Of a stretch of DNA of 64,000 nucleotides, positions 22,901 to 37,462 are shown piece by piece. Both the position numbers and the translations under genes were made by a program. The notes under the pieces are model-generated. The model was given only the letters and a program-made list of their open reading frames with translations, did not search any database and had not been told where the DNA came from. Source of the stretch: Euglena gracilis (taxonomy: Eukaryota; Euglenida; Euglenophyceae; Euglenales); NCBI GenBank assembly GCA_039621445.1, contig CP154954.1, positions 44,061,847 through 44,125,846 of the forward strand, read 5' to 3'. Position 1 is the first letter of the stretch. The number at the start of each line of letters is the position of its first letter.

Positions 22901-25900
22901 GGCGGTTATGGGTATCTATCTCCTACCACTGTATTTGGACCAGGCCAGTTGTGTGAGAGCAGATATTCCCTTACCTGACCCTTTCCAAAACAAACCCTTG
23001 TGCACGGGGGCGAGGCAGGCAGCCCACACTGTGGTGTTGTTGAACAGCACCCCATCTTTGATTTCTTTGCCATCAACAGGGCCCCATCTTTGGATAATGC
23101 AAGATAGCAGCCTCTATCAACGAGGGGGCAGTGACTTCGACAAAGGTGTCTATTCTGGGTTTAAAACGGCCAAAAACCCACGTTAATTTGGATTTGGAAT
23201 TAACACTTGCCCTCCATCAGCGTCAGGATCACACATGGGAAACCTTCAAGGTCCCTGGTATCGCCCAACTTGTCAGGGTCAAATTAAATTGATTTTCCCA
23301 CAAATCCCCTCCCAGGAAACTGTCAGGGTCCCTCCTTGTCAGTGTGGGAAGTTGTCAGGGTCTGTGGGACTGGCCGACCTGTCCCGTGACAGTTTCCTGG
23401 GCAGGTGGTTGGGGGGCTTCTTCGGCTATGGACTCCTTTAGCTGTTTAGCTGCTAGTTTAGGTTAAAGCACTCAAAGCTGCACACGAGCCCTCAGGAAGG
23501 AAGAGGCGACATGCCAGGTTTAAGCAGACCTTTCTGAGACTCAGATTTAGGCAACAATTGATTTGTTTGGGAGTTGTGTTTGCAAGTGAAGGCTTCATTT
23601 TGCCAAACAAATTCGATGCCTCAAGTTTCCAGACCTCAATTTTACACAGCACACTGAAGCAGAGGTGGCTGGGTGGGCTGGGGCACACTGATGCATGGGC
23701 TGTGGCCATGCCAGTGGAAACACACCATCGCTGTGGCCCATTGGCTGGCAGAGGCTTTGGGGCTGGGGGTTGGGTCTGACCCACAGAATTTCCAGGTGTT
23801 CCACTATTCAGTGTGTACTGTACTGTACTACTGTACTGTAAAGTCCTGCTCTTTGACTTCTACACTGCCGAAATTCCTGAAAAGAGCATCATATGCACAT
23901 TTCCCCCGACACAGATGCACTTGCATACGGGGGATCACTTGGACGTCGAGTGCAGTTCGGGCACGCCCCTAGGCACATTTCCCCCCGACACAGATGCACT
24001 TGCATACGGGGGATCACTTGGACGTCTCGAGTGCGTTTCGGGCACGGAAAGAAGGGGGCCCTAGGCGCGATGTTCGCCGGGGGACAAGTCCCCGGCGGCC
24101 TCGCCGTAATTGGGCCGCAGGAGCTGCAGCAGGATGAAGATGCGGGTGCGGGCGAGCAGCAGGTTGACGTACGACCGGGAGAAGTCGTCGGGCCAGGTCT
24201 TGTGGAGGCCGCAGGAGATGAACTCCACGAAGTCGGTCCGGGCGTCGGGGGGAAGGACGCAGCCTGGTGGGGGGGGGGGGGGGCCCCAGCCCCGCCCACG
24301 GGGCAAACAGGCCCCAAAAGGGGAAAGGCAACCCTCAGGGGTCAGGATCAGGTTTGGTTGGTCAGCCGCGGGGGGTTGGGGGGGGGGGTATTAAGTGGTG
24401 GCTAAGTCCAGGAATTGTTTTGTTTGAATTCCGACCAGAGGTTGTTTTTTTTATGGTTTAAGGCCCGGGCAAGGGGGGGGTCCGAACCCACCCACCCACC
24501 CCCTGGAAATTCCACGGGGCGGGGGGGTCCCACTTTTGGTCAAATTTTGGGGTCCAAAAACTTCGGCAATTCATGCCGAAAATAGAAGGAAACTCCCACC
24601 TCCAGCGGGGCACCAACCCCCACCCCGGGTGGGGCGGGGGGATGGGGGATTCAGCCGGATCCACCCACCCACCCCAGTCACAAAAGTTTAAGAAAATTCA
24701 CTGGATCCGACCCCCCCCAAAATGACTCCTGAACCCCCAAATTGGCAATTTTCGGCAAAACTCTTCAAAAATGGCGTTTTCAACAATGGTTGGTCGCAAA
24801 AAAAAAATGCCAAAAATCAGTTTTTGGGTGTTTTGCAGCCGAATAAATCATCCACAATATCGTTGGCTTTTCTCCCCCTCGAGGGTTTATAAGTCGTCCT
24901 TTGGTTGGTCGGCCCAGGGGGGAGGTTGTGAGTTGAAAGGGGGGAGGCTATACGTGGGAGAGGGGTGTGAATGAGTGGGGTCATTTCGTCTCTTTTTTGG
25001 CTGATCATTCTCCAGAGTCGATCCATCCACAACTGAGTCCCGACAGACAAGTGCCCCGGAATGGGAAACTTCGAAAATATGCGATGCAGTGATCTCCCGA
25101 AGCTGCCTGTGTTAGGGCTGTCAGTCAGGATGTGCCCAGCCCCTTCATGGGGGGGGGGGACAACGGGTGGTCTTCAGAGGGGAGGGGGGAGGGGGGTGGC
25201 AGACACCCTTGGCAGGCTGAGGCTCTCCGAGGCGGACCATCCTCGTCAGGCTGACTTTTACCAAATTGGGTGGGAGGGGGGTGGTTGGGCTGACCTGGTC
25301 GTGGGAAGAAATGCCCAAAATGGCCCTTTCCTGGGCTTTTGGCCCTTTCGGCACCGGAGTGCCTTGTCCGAGCTCCCAGGCACTTTTGGCCACATGTGCC
25401 CCACCCCCTGGACATGTGGGGGTTTTGGATTGCCTCCCCAGGCAGGCCCCCTCCCATCAGGCCACCAGGGGAGTGCCTTGTGCAAAGGGGTGCTTGCGCA
25501 CCCCCCCCCCCAGGTGGGTCGGTTCTGGACCCCGGTGCATGCCAACCAAGCCACCTTTCCCTTGAAAAGGCCATTTTCGGGCTCTGGCGCCGAAGGCCTT
25601 TGGCGCCGGGGGGGGGGGGGGTGCGACAGCACTGCCACCCCAAAACCTGACCCCCCACGACACCCTGGCACCTCCCCCCTCCAAGGAGGGGGGTGCAAAC
25701 TTCCTTAAAAGGAAGCCTGCCCCCCCCAGTCAAGTTCAGCCTGGTCGTCATAAAGAAGAGGTCCGCGATGTGTGAGAAGCCACAAAAGCACTGGCCCATC
25801 GGCTTCAGCCCACTGGACGGTCGCTTGCAGCACGTGGGCCCTTCCAGCCAGTGCGCCCGCATCTGCCGGAACCGCTTCAGCTGCGGGCTTGGCAGTGGCC

Positions 25901-28900
25901 GGAAGGCTTGGGGTTCCCCAAGCCACACCCTCACCCCTCCCCACCCCTTCAGCTTTGATCAAAAGCATTGTGCCAGCGAAGTGTCAGGGTCACGCAATTT
26001 TTTTCCTGGGAGTGGTCATTTACATTTTCCAGAAACCAGTCAGTCACTTTTTTGGAAAACCAGTCGGTCCCTCCAACACCCACCCCCCAAGGAGGGGTCG
26101 GTCAGGTCACAGATGAGAAGAAAATATCTGAGAGGCACTGCCGAGGACGGTCCAGCTCAAAGTCGTGCAGCTTGGAGTCGCGGAACTCCTTCACCACATC
26201 CTTGAAGCCCGCCAGCTCCGCGAAGAAGTGGGCCGACCAGGGCAACCATCGCCCCCGGGGCCGCGGGGCTGGCCAATTTTTATTTGCAATTATTGGCATT
26301 GTTTTTTGCCAATGGCTAATAAAACACTGCGACGCCAACCTCTTCGGCAGGGAACACGGGGATCTCGACCACACGTGGTCTCCCACATGGCTAGATTCCG
26401 GAATTCAAATGACGTGCTGACACAAGCACCCCAAACTCTGAAGCTTCCAGGCGGTGCACAGTGCGCCGGCCCCAAGAAAGCACCACATGCGCTTCTGGCC
26501 CCTCCTTGGGTTCCCTCTTTTGTCAGTTCTTCCAGGGGGGGGAGGAGGCGCCGCCACCCCAGCCGGAAGTCCGGCAGCACGTCTATCATGGCGGGGAGGG
26601 CCGGGTCCTTGGCCTGCACCGCCTCCTGCAGCTGGTAGAGGGAGAGTGGGGTGATCTCCGGCAGCCTCTGGAAGTGGCGCCAGGGACCAGCAGGCGGCAT
26701 TTGACCGACCCCACCAACCCCGAAGCTTGGATTTTGCCAGAACGTTGACCAGCATTGAAGCATCGAAGCAGAACATTGACAAACACATTGAAAGGACGGG
26801 GATTATTGGCAAAACAGGGGGGGCAGAGGAAATGGGGAATGGGTGTGAGCTCCACCCCCCAAAGAAGAAGTTGCGGCAGCCCAAAACTGCTGGGACCCCA
26901 TGGGGGGTCCCAGTGGATTGACGGGGGTTATTTATGGAGTAGGGTTGGGGTTTCAATTTAGGCCCATATTTCATCCGATTTTCATTTGGCCTAAATTAGG
27001 CCTAAATTCAGGTCTCAGTTTTGTCAATTTAGGCACTGATTTTGCGAAAATTGAGGCCTAAAAGGCTAAATTGTAACCCTAACCCTCCTCCATGAATAAC
27101 CCCCCGTTATACTGTTGTGCTAATGGGACCCCCTCCTGGGGGGTCCAGTAGTATTGCTGCCGAAGTTACATCGACCAGCAGCCACCATGCCAAACGTTCA
27201 GCGATGGGATCATGTGCAATGGAAGGTGAACAGCTATGTTCTCCTTCTGCCTGCCTTGGTTGACTCATCCGCTTTGGGGTCAATTCGGAAGAACCATATT
27301 TTTAACATCCTCCTTGCACAATCACATTGAAAATTTTCCACTTGGCGCTGAAATTAAAAGCAAATTTTAATGGCTGTGAAGAGGCCAAAAAAAAATACAT
27401 TTTTGAACATCAATGGTGCAAATGTATCCATTTTCAAATTGCTGAATTCATCACCCACACTTTGAGCCGGGGGGAGGAGAACTCCTGGCAGAAGATGGCA
27501 CCTGTGGTTTGAGTTTGGTCTCCTTACATCACCCTTCTCCAGACCACACCACAGTTGTGAAAGCAGGGGGAAAGCAACGGCATTCGGTGAGGAGGGAGGG
27601 CAACCGCCGGAGCATTGGGGGGAAGTGAAGCGACACTACGATGGTCCCTGGTCCGGGAAAGACATCCGGAAAGCGTGCCTTCAGCACTTCTTCGAAGCCA
27701 TGCTCCGAAAGGACCCGAAGGGGAACTCTCCTTCAGATGGTGCGTGGCAAAAAAATGCCTTACGGAAGAAACCGGAAACCTCAAAAGCTCAAAAAAAAAC
27801 CGAAGCAGCGTGGGGAAAAGAAGGAGGAAAACTGTTAAACTTATCTTGACGAGGATCTTGATGATCCTGATGTCTCTCACCTGGGGACGTCATAACAACT
27901 AAAGTTTGCTTCTGACCAGGGAGGGGGTTCCCCAAGTCGGCAAAAATTGGACATAGGATGGATGGATGGATGGATGGATGGATGGATGGATGGATGGATG
28001 GATGGATGGATGGATGGATGGATGGATGGATGGATGGATGGATGGATGGATGGATGGATGGATGGATGGATGGATGGATGGATGTGTGTATGCATGTATG
28101 TATGTATGTACGTACGTATGTATGTATGTTATGTATGTATGTATGTATGTATGTATGTATGTATGTATGTATGTATGTATGTAGGTATGTATGTATGTAT
28201 GTATGTATGTATGTATGTATGTATGTATGTATGTATGTATGTATGTATGTATGTATGTATGTATGTATGTATGTATGTATGTATGTATGTATGTATGTAT
28301 GTATGTATGTATGTATGTATGTATGTATGTATGTATGTAGGTATGTATGTATGTATGTATGTATGTATGTATGTATGTATGTATGTATGTATGTATGTAG
28401 GTATGTATGTATGTATGTATGTATGTATGTATGTATGTATGTATGTATGTATGTATGTATGTATGTATGTATGTATGTATGTATGTATGTATGTATGTAT
28501 GTATGTATGTATGTATGTAGGTATGTATGTATGTATGTATGTATGTATGTATGTATGTATGTATGTATGTATGTATGTATGTATGTATGTATGTATGTAT
28601 GTATGTATGTATGTATGTATGTATGTATGTATGTATGTATGTATGTATGTATGTATGTATGTATGTATGTATGTATGTATGTATGTATGTATGTATGTAT
28701 GTATGTATGTATGTATGTATGTATGTATGTATGTATGTATGTATGTATGATGTATGTATGTATGTATGTATGTATGTATGTATGTATGTATGTATGTATG
28801 TATGTATGTATGTATTTATGTATGTATGTATGTATGTATGTATGTATGTATGTATGCATGTATGTATGTATGTATGTATGTATGTATGTATGTATGTATG

Positions 28901-30661
28901 TATGTATGTATGTATGTATGTATGTATGTATGTATGTATGTATGTATGTATGTATGTATGTATGTATGTATGTATGTATGTATGTATGTATGTATGTATG
29001 TATGTATGTATGTATGTATGTATGTATGTATGTATGTATGTAGTATGTATGTAGGTATGTATGTATGTATGTATGTATGTATGTATGTATGTATGTATGT
29101 ATGTATGTATGTATGTATGTATGTATGTATGTATGTATGTATGTATGTATGTATGTATGTATGTATGTATGTATGTAGGTATGTATGTATGTATGTATGT
29201 ATGTATGTATGTATGTATGTATGTATGTATGTATGTATGTATGTATGTAGGTATGTATGTATGTATGTATGTATGTATGTATGTATGTATGTATGTATGT
29301 ATGTATGTATGTATGTATGTATGTATGTATGTATGTATGTATGTATGTATGTATGTATGTATGTATGTATGTATGTATGTATGTATGTATGTATGTATGC
29401 ATGGATGGATGGATGTATGTATGGATGGATGTATGTATGTATGTATGTATGTATGTATGGATGTATGTATGGATATGGTAGTATGTATGTATGTAGGTAG
29501 GTAGGTATATATATATATGTAGGTGTATGTATGTATGTATGTATGTATGTATGTATGTATGTATGTATGTATGTATGTATGTATGTATGTATGTATGTAT
29601 GTATGTATGTATGTATGTATGTATGTATGTATGTATGTATGTATGTATGTATGTATGTATGGTATGTATGTATGTATGTATGTGTATGTATGTATGTATG
29701 TATGTATGTATGTATGTATGTATGTATGTATGTATGTATGTATGTATGTATGTATGTATGTATGTATGTATGTATGTATGTATGTATGTATGTATGTATG
29801 TATGTATGTATGTATGTATGTATGTATGTATGTATGTATGTATGTATGTATGTATGTATGTATGTATGTATGTATGTATGTATGTATGTATGTATGTATG
29901 TATGTATGTATGTATGTATGTATGTATGTATGTATGTATGTATGTATGTATGTATGTATGTATGTATGTATGTATGTATGTATGTATGTATGTATGTATG
30001 TATGTATGTATGTATGTATGTATGTATGTATGTATGTATGTATGTATGTATGTATGTATGTATGTATGTATGTATGTATGTATGTATGTATGTATGTATG
30101 TATGTATGTATGTATGTATGTATGTATTTATGTATGTATGTATGTATGTATGTATGTAGTATGTATGTATGTATGTATGTATGTATGTATGTATGTATGT
30201 ATGTATGTATGCATGTATGCATGTATGTATGTATGTATGTATGTATGTATGTATGTATGTATGTATGTATGTATGTATGTATGTATGTATGTATGTATGT
30301 ATGTATGTATGTATGTATGTATGTATGTATGTATGTATGTATGTATGTATGTATGTATGTATGTATGTATGTATGTATGTATGTGTATGTATGTATGTAT
30401 GTATGTATGTATGTATGTATGTATGTATGTATGTATGTATGTATGTATGTATGTATGTATGTATGTATGTATGTATGTATGTATGTATGTATGTATGTAT
30501 GTATGTATGTATGTATGTATGTATGTATGTATGTATGTATGTATGTATGTATGTATGTATGTATGTATGTATGTATGTATGTATGTATGTATGTATGTAT
30601 GTATGTATGTATGTATGTATGTATGTATGTATGTATGTATGTATGTATGTATGTATGTATG

Positions 30662-30692
<31 letters not shown>

Positions 30693-31412
30693 TGTATGTA
30701 TGTAGGTATGTATGTATGTATGTATGTATGTATGTATGTATGTATGTATGTATGCATGAATGCATGCGTGCATGCACGCATGTATGGATACATGAATGCA
30801 TGGATGTATGTATGTATGTATGTATGGATGGATGGATGGATGGATGTATGTATGTATGTATGTATGTATGTATGTATGTATGTATGTATGTATGTATGTA
30901 TGTATGTATGTATGTATGTATGTATGTATGTATGTATGTATGTATGTATGTATGTATGTATGTATGTATGTATGCATGCATGTATGTATGTATGTATGTA
31001 TGTATGTATGTATGTATGTATGTATGTATGTATGTATGTATGTATGTATGTATGTATGTATGTATGTATGTATGTATGTATGTACGTATGTATGTACGTA
31101 CGTACGTATGTATGTATGTATGTATGTATGTATGTATGTATGTATGTATGTATGTATGTATGTATGTATGTATGTATGTATGTATGTATGTATGTATGTA
31201 TGTATGTATGTATGTATGTATGTATGTATGTATGTATGTATGTATGTATGTATGTATGTATGTATGTATGTATGTATGTATGATGTATGTATGGATGTAT
31301 GTATGTATGTATGTATGTATGTATGTATGTATGTATGTATGTATGTATGTATGTATGTATGTATGTATGTATGTATGTATGTATGTATGTAGTATGTATG
31401 TATGTATGTATG

Positions 31413-31443
<31 letters not shown>

Positions 31444-33676
31444 TGTATGTATGTATGTATGTATGTATGTATGTATGTATGTATGTATGTATGTATGTAT
31501 GTATGTATGTATGTATGTATGTATGTATGTATGTATGTATGTATGTATGTATGTATGTATGTATGTATGTATGCATGCATGATGCATGTATGATGCATGC
31601 TGCATGCATGCATGCATGCATGCATGCATGTATGTATGCATGCATGTATGCATGCATGCATGCATGCATGTATATATGTATGTATGTAGGCATGGATGCA
31701 TGCATGCATGCATGTAGTATGCATGCATGTATGTATGTATGTATGTATGTATGTATGTATGTATGTATGTATGTATGTATGTATGTATGTATGTATGTAT
31801 GTATGTATGTATGTATGTATGTATGTATGTATGTATGTATGTATGTATGTATGTATGTATGTAGGTATGTATGTATGTATGTATGTATGTATGTATGTAT
31901 GTATGTATGTATGTATGTATGTATGTATGTATGTATGTATGTATGTATGTATGTATGTATGTAGGTATGTATGTATGTATGTATGTATGTATGTATGTAT
32001 GTATGCATGTATGTATGTATGTATGTATGTATGTATGTATGTATGTATGTATGTATGTATGTATGTATGTATGTATGTATGTATGTATGTATGTATGTAT
32101 GTATGTATGTATGTATGTATGTATGTATGTATGTATGTATGTATGTATGTATGTATGTATGTATGTATGTATGTATGTATGTATGTATGTATGTATGTAT
32201 GTATGTATGTATGTATGTATGTATGTATGTATGTATGTAGTATGTATGTATGTATGTATGTATGTATGTATGTATGTATGTATGTATGTATGTATGTATG
32301 TATGTATGTATGTATGTATGTATGTATGTATGTATGTATGTATGTATGTATGTATGTATGTATGTATGTATGTATGTATGTATGTATGTATGTATGTATG
32401 TATGTATGTATGTATGTATGTATGTATGTATGTATGTATGTATGTATGTATGCATGTATGTATGTATGTATGTATGTATGTATGTATGTATGTATGTATG
32501 TATGTATGTATGTATGTATGTATGTATGTATGTATGTATGTATGTATGTATGTATGTATGTATGTATGTATGTATGTATGTATGTATGTATGTATGTATG
32601 TATGTATGTATGGATGTATGTATGTATGTATGTATGTATGCATGTATGTATGTATGTATGTATGTATGTATGTATGTATGTATGTATGTATGTATGTATG
32701 TATGTATGTATGTATGTATGTATGTATGTATGTATGGATGTATGTATGGTATGTATGTATGTATGTATGTAGGTGTATAATTATGTATGTATGTATGTAT
32801 GTATGTATGTATGTATGTATGTATGTATGTATGTATGGTATGTATGTAGTATGTATGTATGTATGTATGTATGTATGTATGTATGTATGTATGTATGTAT
32901 GTATGTATGTATGTATGTATGTATGTATGTATGTATGTATGTATGTATGTATGTATGTATGTATGTATGTATGTATGTATGTATGTATGTATGTATGTAT
33001 GTATGTATGTATGTATGTATGTATGTATGTATGTATGTATGTATGTATGTATGTATGTATGTATGTATGTATGTATGTATGTATGTATGTATGTATGTAT
33101 GTATGTATGTATGTATGTATGTATGTATGCATGTATGTATGTATGTATGTATGTATGTATGTATGTATGTATGTATGTATGTATGTATGTATGTATGTAT
33201 GTATGTATGTATGTATGTATGTATGTATGGTATGTATGTATGTATGTATGTATGTATGTATGTATGTATGTATGTATGTATGTATGTATGTATGTATGTA
33301 TGTATGTATGTATGTATGTATGTATGTATGTATGTATGTATGTATGTATGTATGTATGTATGTATGTATGTATGTATGTATGTATGTATGTATGTATGTA
33401 TGTATGTATGTATGTATGTATGTATGTATGTATGTATGTATGTATGTATGTATGTATGTATGTATGTATGTATGTATGTATGTATGTATGTATGTATGTA
33501 TGTATGTAGTATGTATGTATGTATGTATGTATGTATGTATGTATGTATGTATGTATGTATGTATGTATGTATGTATGTATGTATGTATGTATGTATGTAT
33601 GTATGTATGTATGTATGTATGTATGTATGTATGTATGTATGTATGTATGTATGTATGTATGATGTATGTATGTATG

Positions 33677-33708
<32 letters not shown>

Positions 33709-33758
33709 TGTATGTATGTATGTATGTATGTATGTATGTATGTATGTATGTATGTATG

Positions 33759-33789
<31 letters not shown>

Positions 33790-33938
33790 GTATGTATGTA
33801 TGCATGCATGCATGTATGTATGTATGTATGTATGTATGTATGTATGTATGTAGTATGTATGTAGTATGTATGTATGTATGTATGTATGTATGTATGTATG
33901 TATGTATGTATGTATGTATGTATGTATGTGTATGTATG

Positions 33939-33970
<32 letters not shown>

Positions 33971-36699
33971 TGTATGTATGTATGTATGTATGTATGTATG
34001 TATGTATGTATGTATGTATGTATGTATGTATGTATGTATGTATGTATGTATGTATGTATGTATGTATGTATGTATGTATGTATGTATGTATGTATGTATG
34101 TATGTATGTATGTATGTATGTATGTATGTATGTATGTATGTATGTATGTATGTATGTATGTATGTATGTATGTATGTATGTATGTATGTATGTATGTATG
34201 TATGTATGTATGTATGTATGTATGTATGTAGTATGTATGTATGTATGTATGTATGTATGTATGTATGTATGTATGTATGTATGTATGTATGTATGTATGT
34301 ATGTATGTATGTATGTATGTATGTATGTATGTGTATGTATGTATGTAGGATGTATGTATGTATGTATGTATGTATGTATGTATGTATGTATGTATGTATG
34401 TATGTATGTATGTATGTATGTATGTATGTATGTATGTATGTATGTATGTATGTATGTATGTATGTATGTATGTATGTATGTATGTATGGATGTATGTATG
34501 TATGTATGTATGTATGTATGTATGTATGTATGTATGTATGTATGTATGTATGTATGTATGTATGTATGTATGTATGTATGTATGTATGTATGTATGTATG
34601 TATGTATGTATGTATGTATGTATGTATGTAGTATGTTTGTATGTATGTATGTATGTATGTATGTATGTATGTATGTATGTATGTATGTATGTATGTATGT
34701 ATGTATGTATGCATGCATGTATGTATGTATGTATGTATGTATGTATGTATGTATGTATGTATGTATGTATGTATGTATGTATGTATGTATGTATGTATGT
34801 ATGTATGTATGTATGTATGTATGTATGTATGTATGTATGTATGTATGTATGTATGTATGTATGTATGTATGTATGTATGTATGTATGTATGTATGTATGT
34901 ATGTATGCATGTATGTATGTATGTATGTATGTATGTATGTATGTATGTATGTATGTATGTATGTATGTATGTATGTATGTATGTATGTATGTATGTATGT
35001 ATGTATGTATGTATGTATGTATGTATGTATGTATGTATGTATGTATGTATGTATGTATGTATGTATGTATGTATGTATGTATGTATGTATGTGTATGTAT
35101 GTATGTATGTATGTATGTATGTATGTATGTATGTATGTATGTATGTATGTATGTATGTATGTATGTATGTATGTATGTATGTATGTATGTATGTATGTAT
35201 GTATGTATGTATGTATGTATGTATGTATGTATGTATGTATGTATGTATGATGTATGTATGTATGTATGTATGTATGTATGTATGTATGTAGGTATGTATG
35301 TATGTATGTATGTATGTATGTATGTATGTATGTATGTATGGATGTATGTATGTATGTATGTATGTATGATGTATGTATGTATGTATGTATGTATGTATGT
35401 ATGTATGTATGTATGTATGTATGTATGTATGTATGTATGTATGTATGTATGTATGTATGTATGTATGTATGTATGTATGTATGTATGTATGTATGTATGT
35501 ATGTATGTATGTATGTATGTATGTATGTATGTATGTATGTATGTATGTATGTATGTATGTATGTATGTATGTATGTATGTATGTATGTATGTATGTATGT
35601 ATGTATGTATGTATGTATGTATGTATGTATGTATGTATGTATGTATGTATGTATGTATGTATGTATGTATGTATGTATGTATGTATGTATGTATGTATGT
35701 ATGTATGTATGTATGTATGTATGTATGTATGTATGTATGTATGTATGTATGTATGTATGTATGTATGTATGTATGTATGTATGTATGTATGTATGTATGT
35801 ATGTATGTATGTATGTTGTATGTATGTATGTATGTAGTATGTATGTATGTATGTATGTATGTATGTATGTATGTATGTATGTATGTATGTATGTATGTAT
35901 GTATGTATGTATGTATGTATGTATGTATGTATGTATGTATGTATGTATGTATGTATGTATGTATGTATGTATGTATGTATGTATGTATGTATGTATGTAT
36001 GTATGTATGTATGTATGTATGTATGTATGTATGTATGTATGTATGTATGTATGTATGTATGTATGTATGTATGTATGTATGTATGTATGTATGTATGTAT
36101 GTATGTATGTATGTATGTATGTATGTATGTATGTATGTATGTATGTTGTATGTATGTATGTATGTATGTATGTATGTATGTATGTATGTATGTATGTATG
36201 TATGTATGTATGTATGCATGCATGTATGTATGTATGTATGTATGTATGTATGTATGTATGTATGTATGCATGGATGTATGGATGGATGTATGTATGTATG
36301 GATGGATGGATGGATGGATGTATGTATGTATGTATGTATGTATGTATGTATGTATGTATGTATGTATGTATGTATGTATGTATGTATGTATGTATGTATG
36401 TATGTATGTATGTATGTATGTATGTATGTATGTATGTATGTATGTATGTATGTATGTATGTATGTATGTATGTATGTATGTATGTATGTATGTATGTATG
36501 TATGTATGTATGATGTACGTACGTACGTACGTACGTACGTACGTACGTACGTACGTATGTACGTACGTATGTATGTATGTATGTATGTATGTATGTATGT
36601 ATGTATGTATGTATGTATGTATGTATGTATGTATGTATGTATGTATGTATGTATGTATGTATGTATGTATGTATGTATGTATGTATGTATGTATGTATG

Positions 36700-36730
<31 letters not shown>

Positions 36731-36980
36731 TGTATGTATGTATGTATGTATGTATGTATGTATGTATGTATGTATGTATGTATGTATGTATGTATGTATG
36801 TATGTATGTATGTATGTATGTATGTATGTATGTATGTATGTATGTATGTATGTATGCATGTAAGTATGTATGCATGCATGTATGTATGTATGTATGTATG
36901 TATGTATGTATGTATGTATGTATGTATGTATGTATGTATGTATGTATGTATGTATGTATGTATGTATGTATGTATGTATG

Positions 36981-37011
<31 letters not shown>

Positions 37012-37430
37012 TGCAGCATGCATGCATGCATGCATTGCATGCATGCATGATGCATGGATTGGATGATGGATGGATGGATGGATGGATGGATGGATGGATG
37101 GATGGATGGATGGATGGATGGATGGATGGATGGATGGATGGATGGATGGATGGATGGATGGATGGATGGATGGATGGATGGATGGATGGATGGATGGATG
37201 GATGGATGGATGGATGGATGGATGGATGGATGGATGGATGGATGGATGGATGTATGGATGGATGGATGGATGGATGGGTGGGTGGGTGGGTGGGTGGGTG
37301 GGTGGGTGTGTATGTATGTATGTATGTAGGTAGGTAGGTAGGTAGGTATGTATGTATGTATGTATGTAGGTATGTATGTATGTATGTATGTATGTATGTA
37401 TGTATGTATGTATGTATGTATGTATGTATG

Positions 37431-37462
<32 letters not shown>

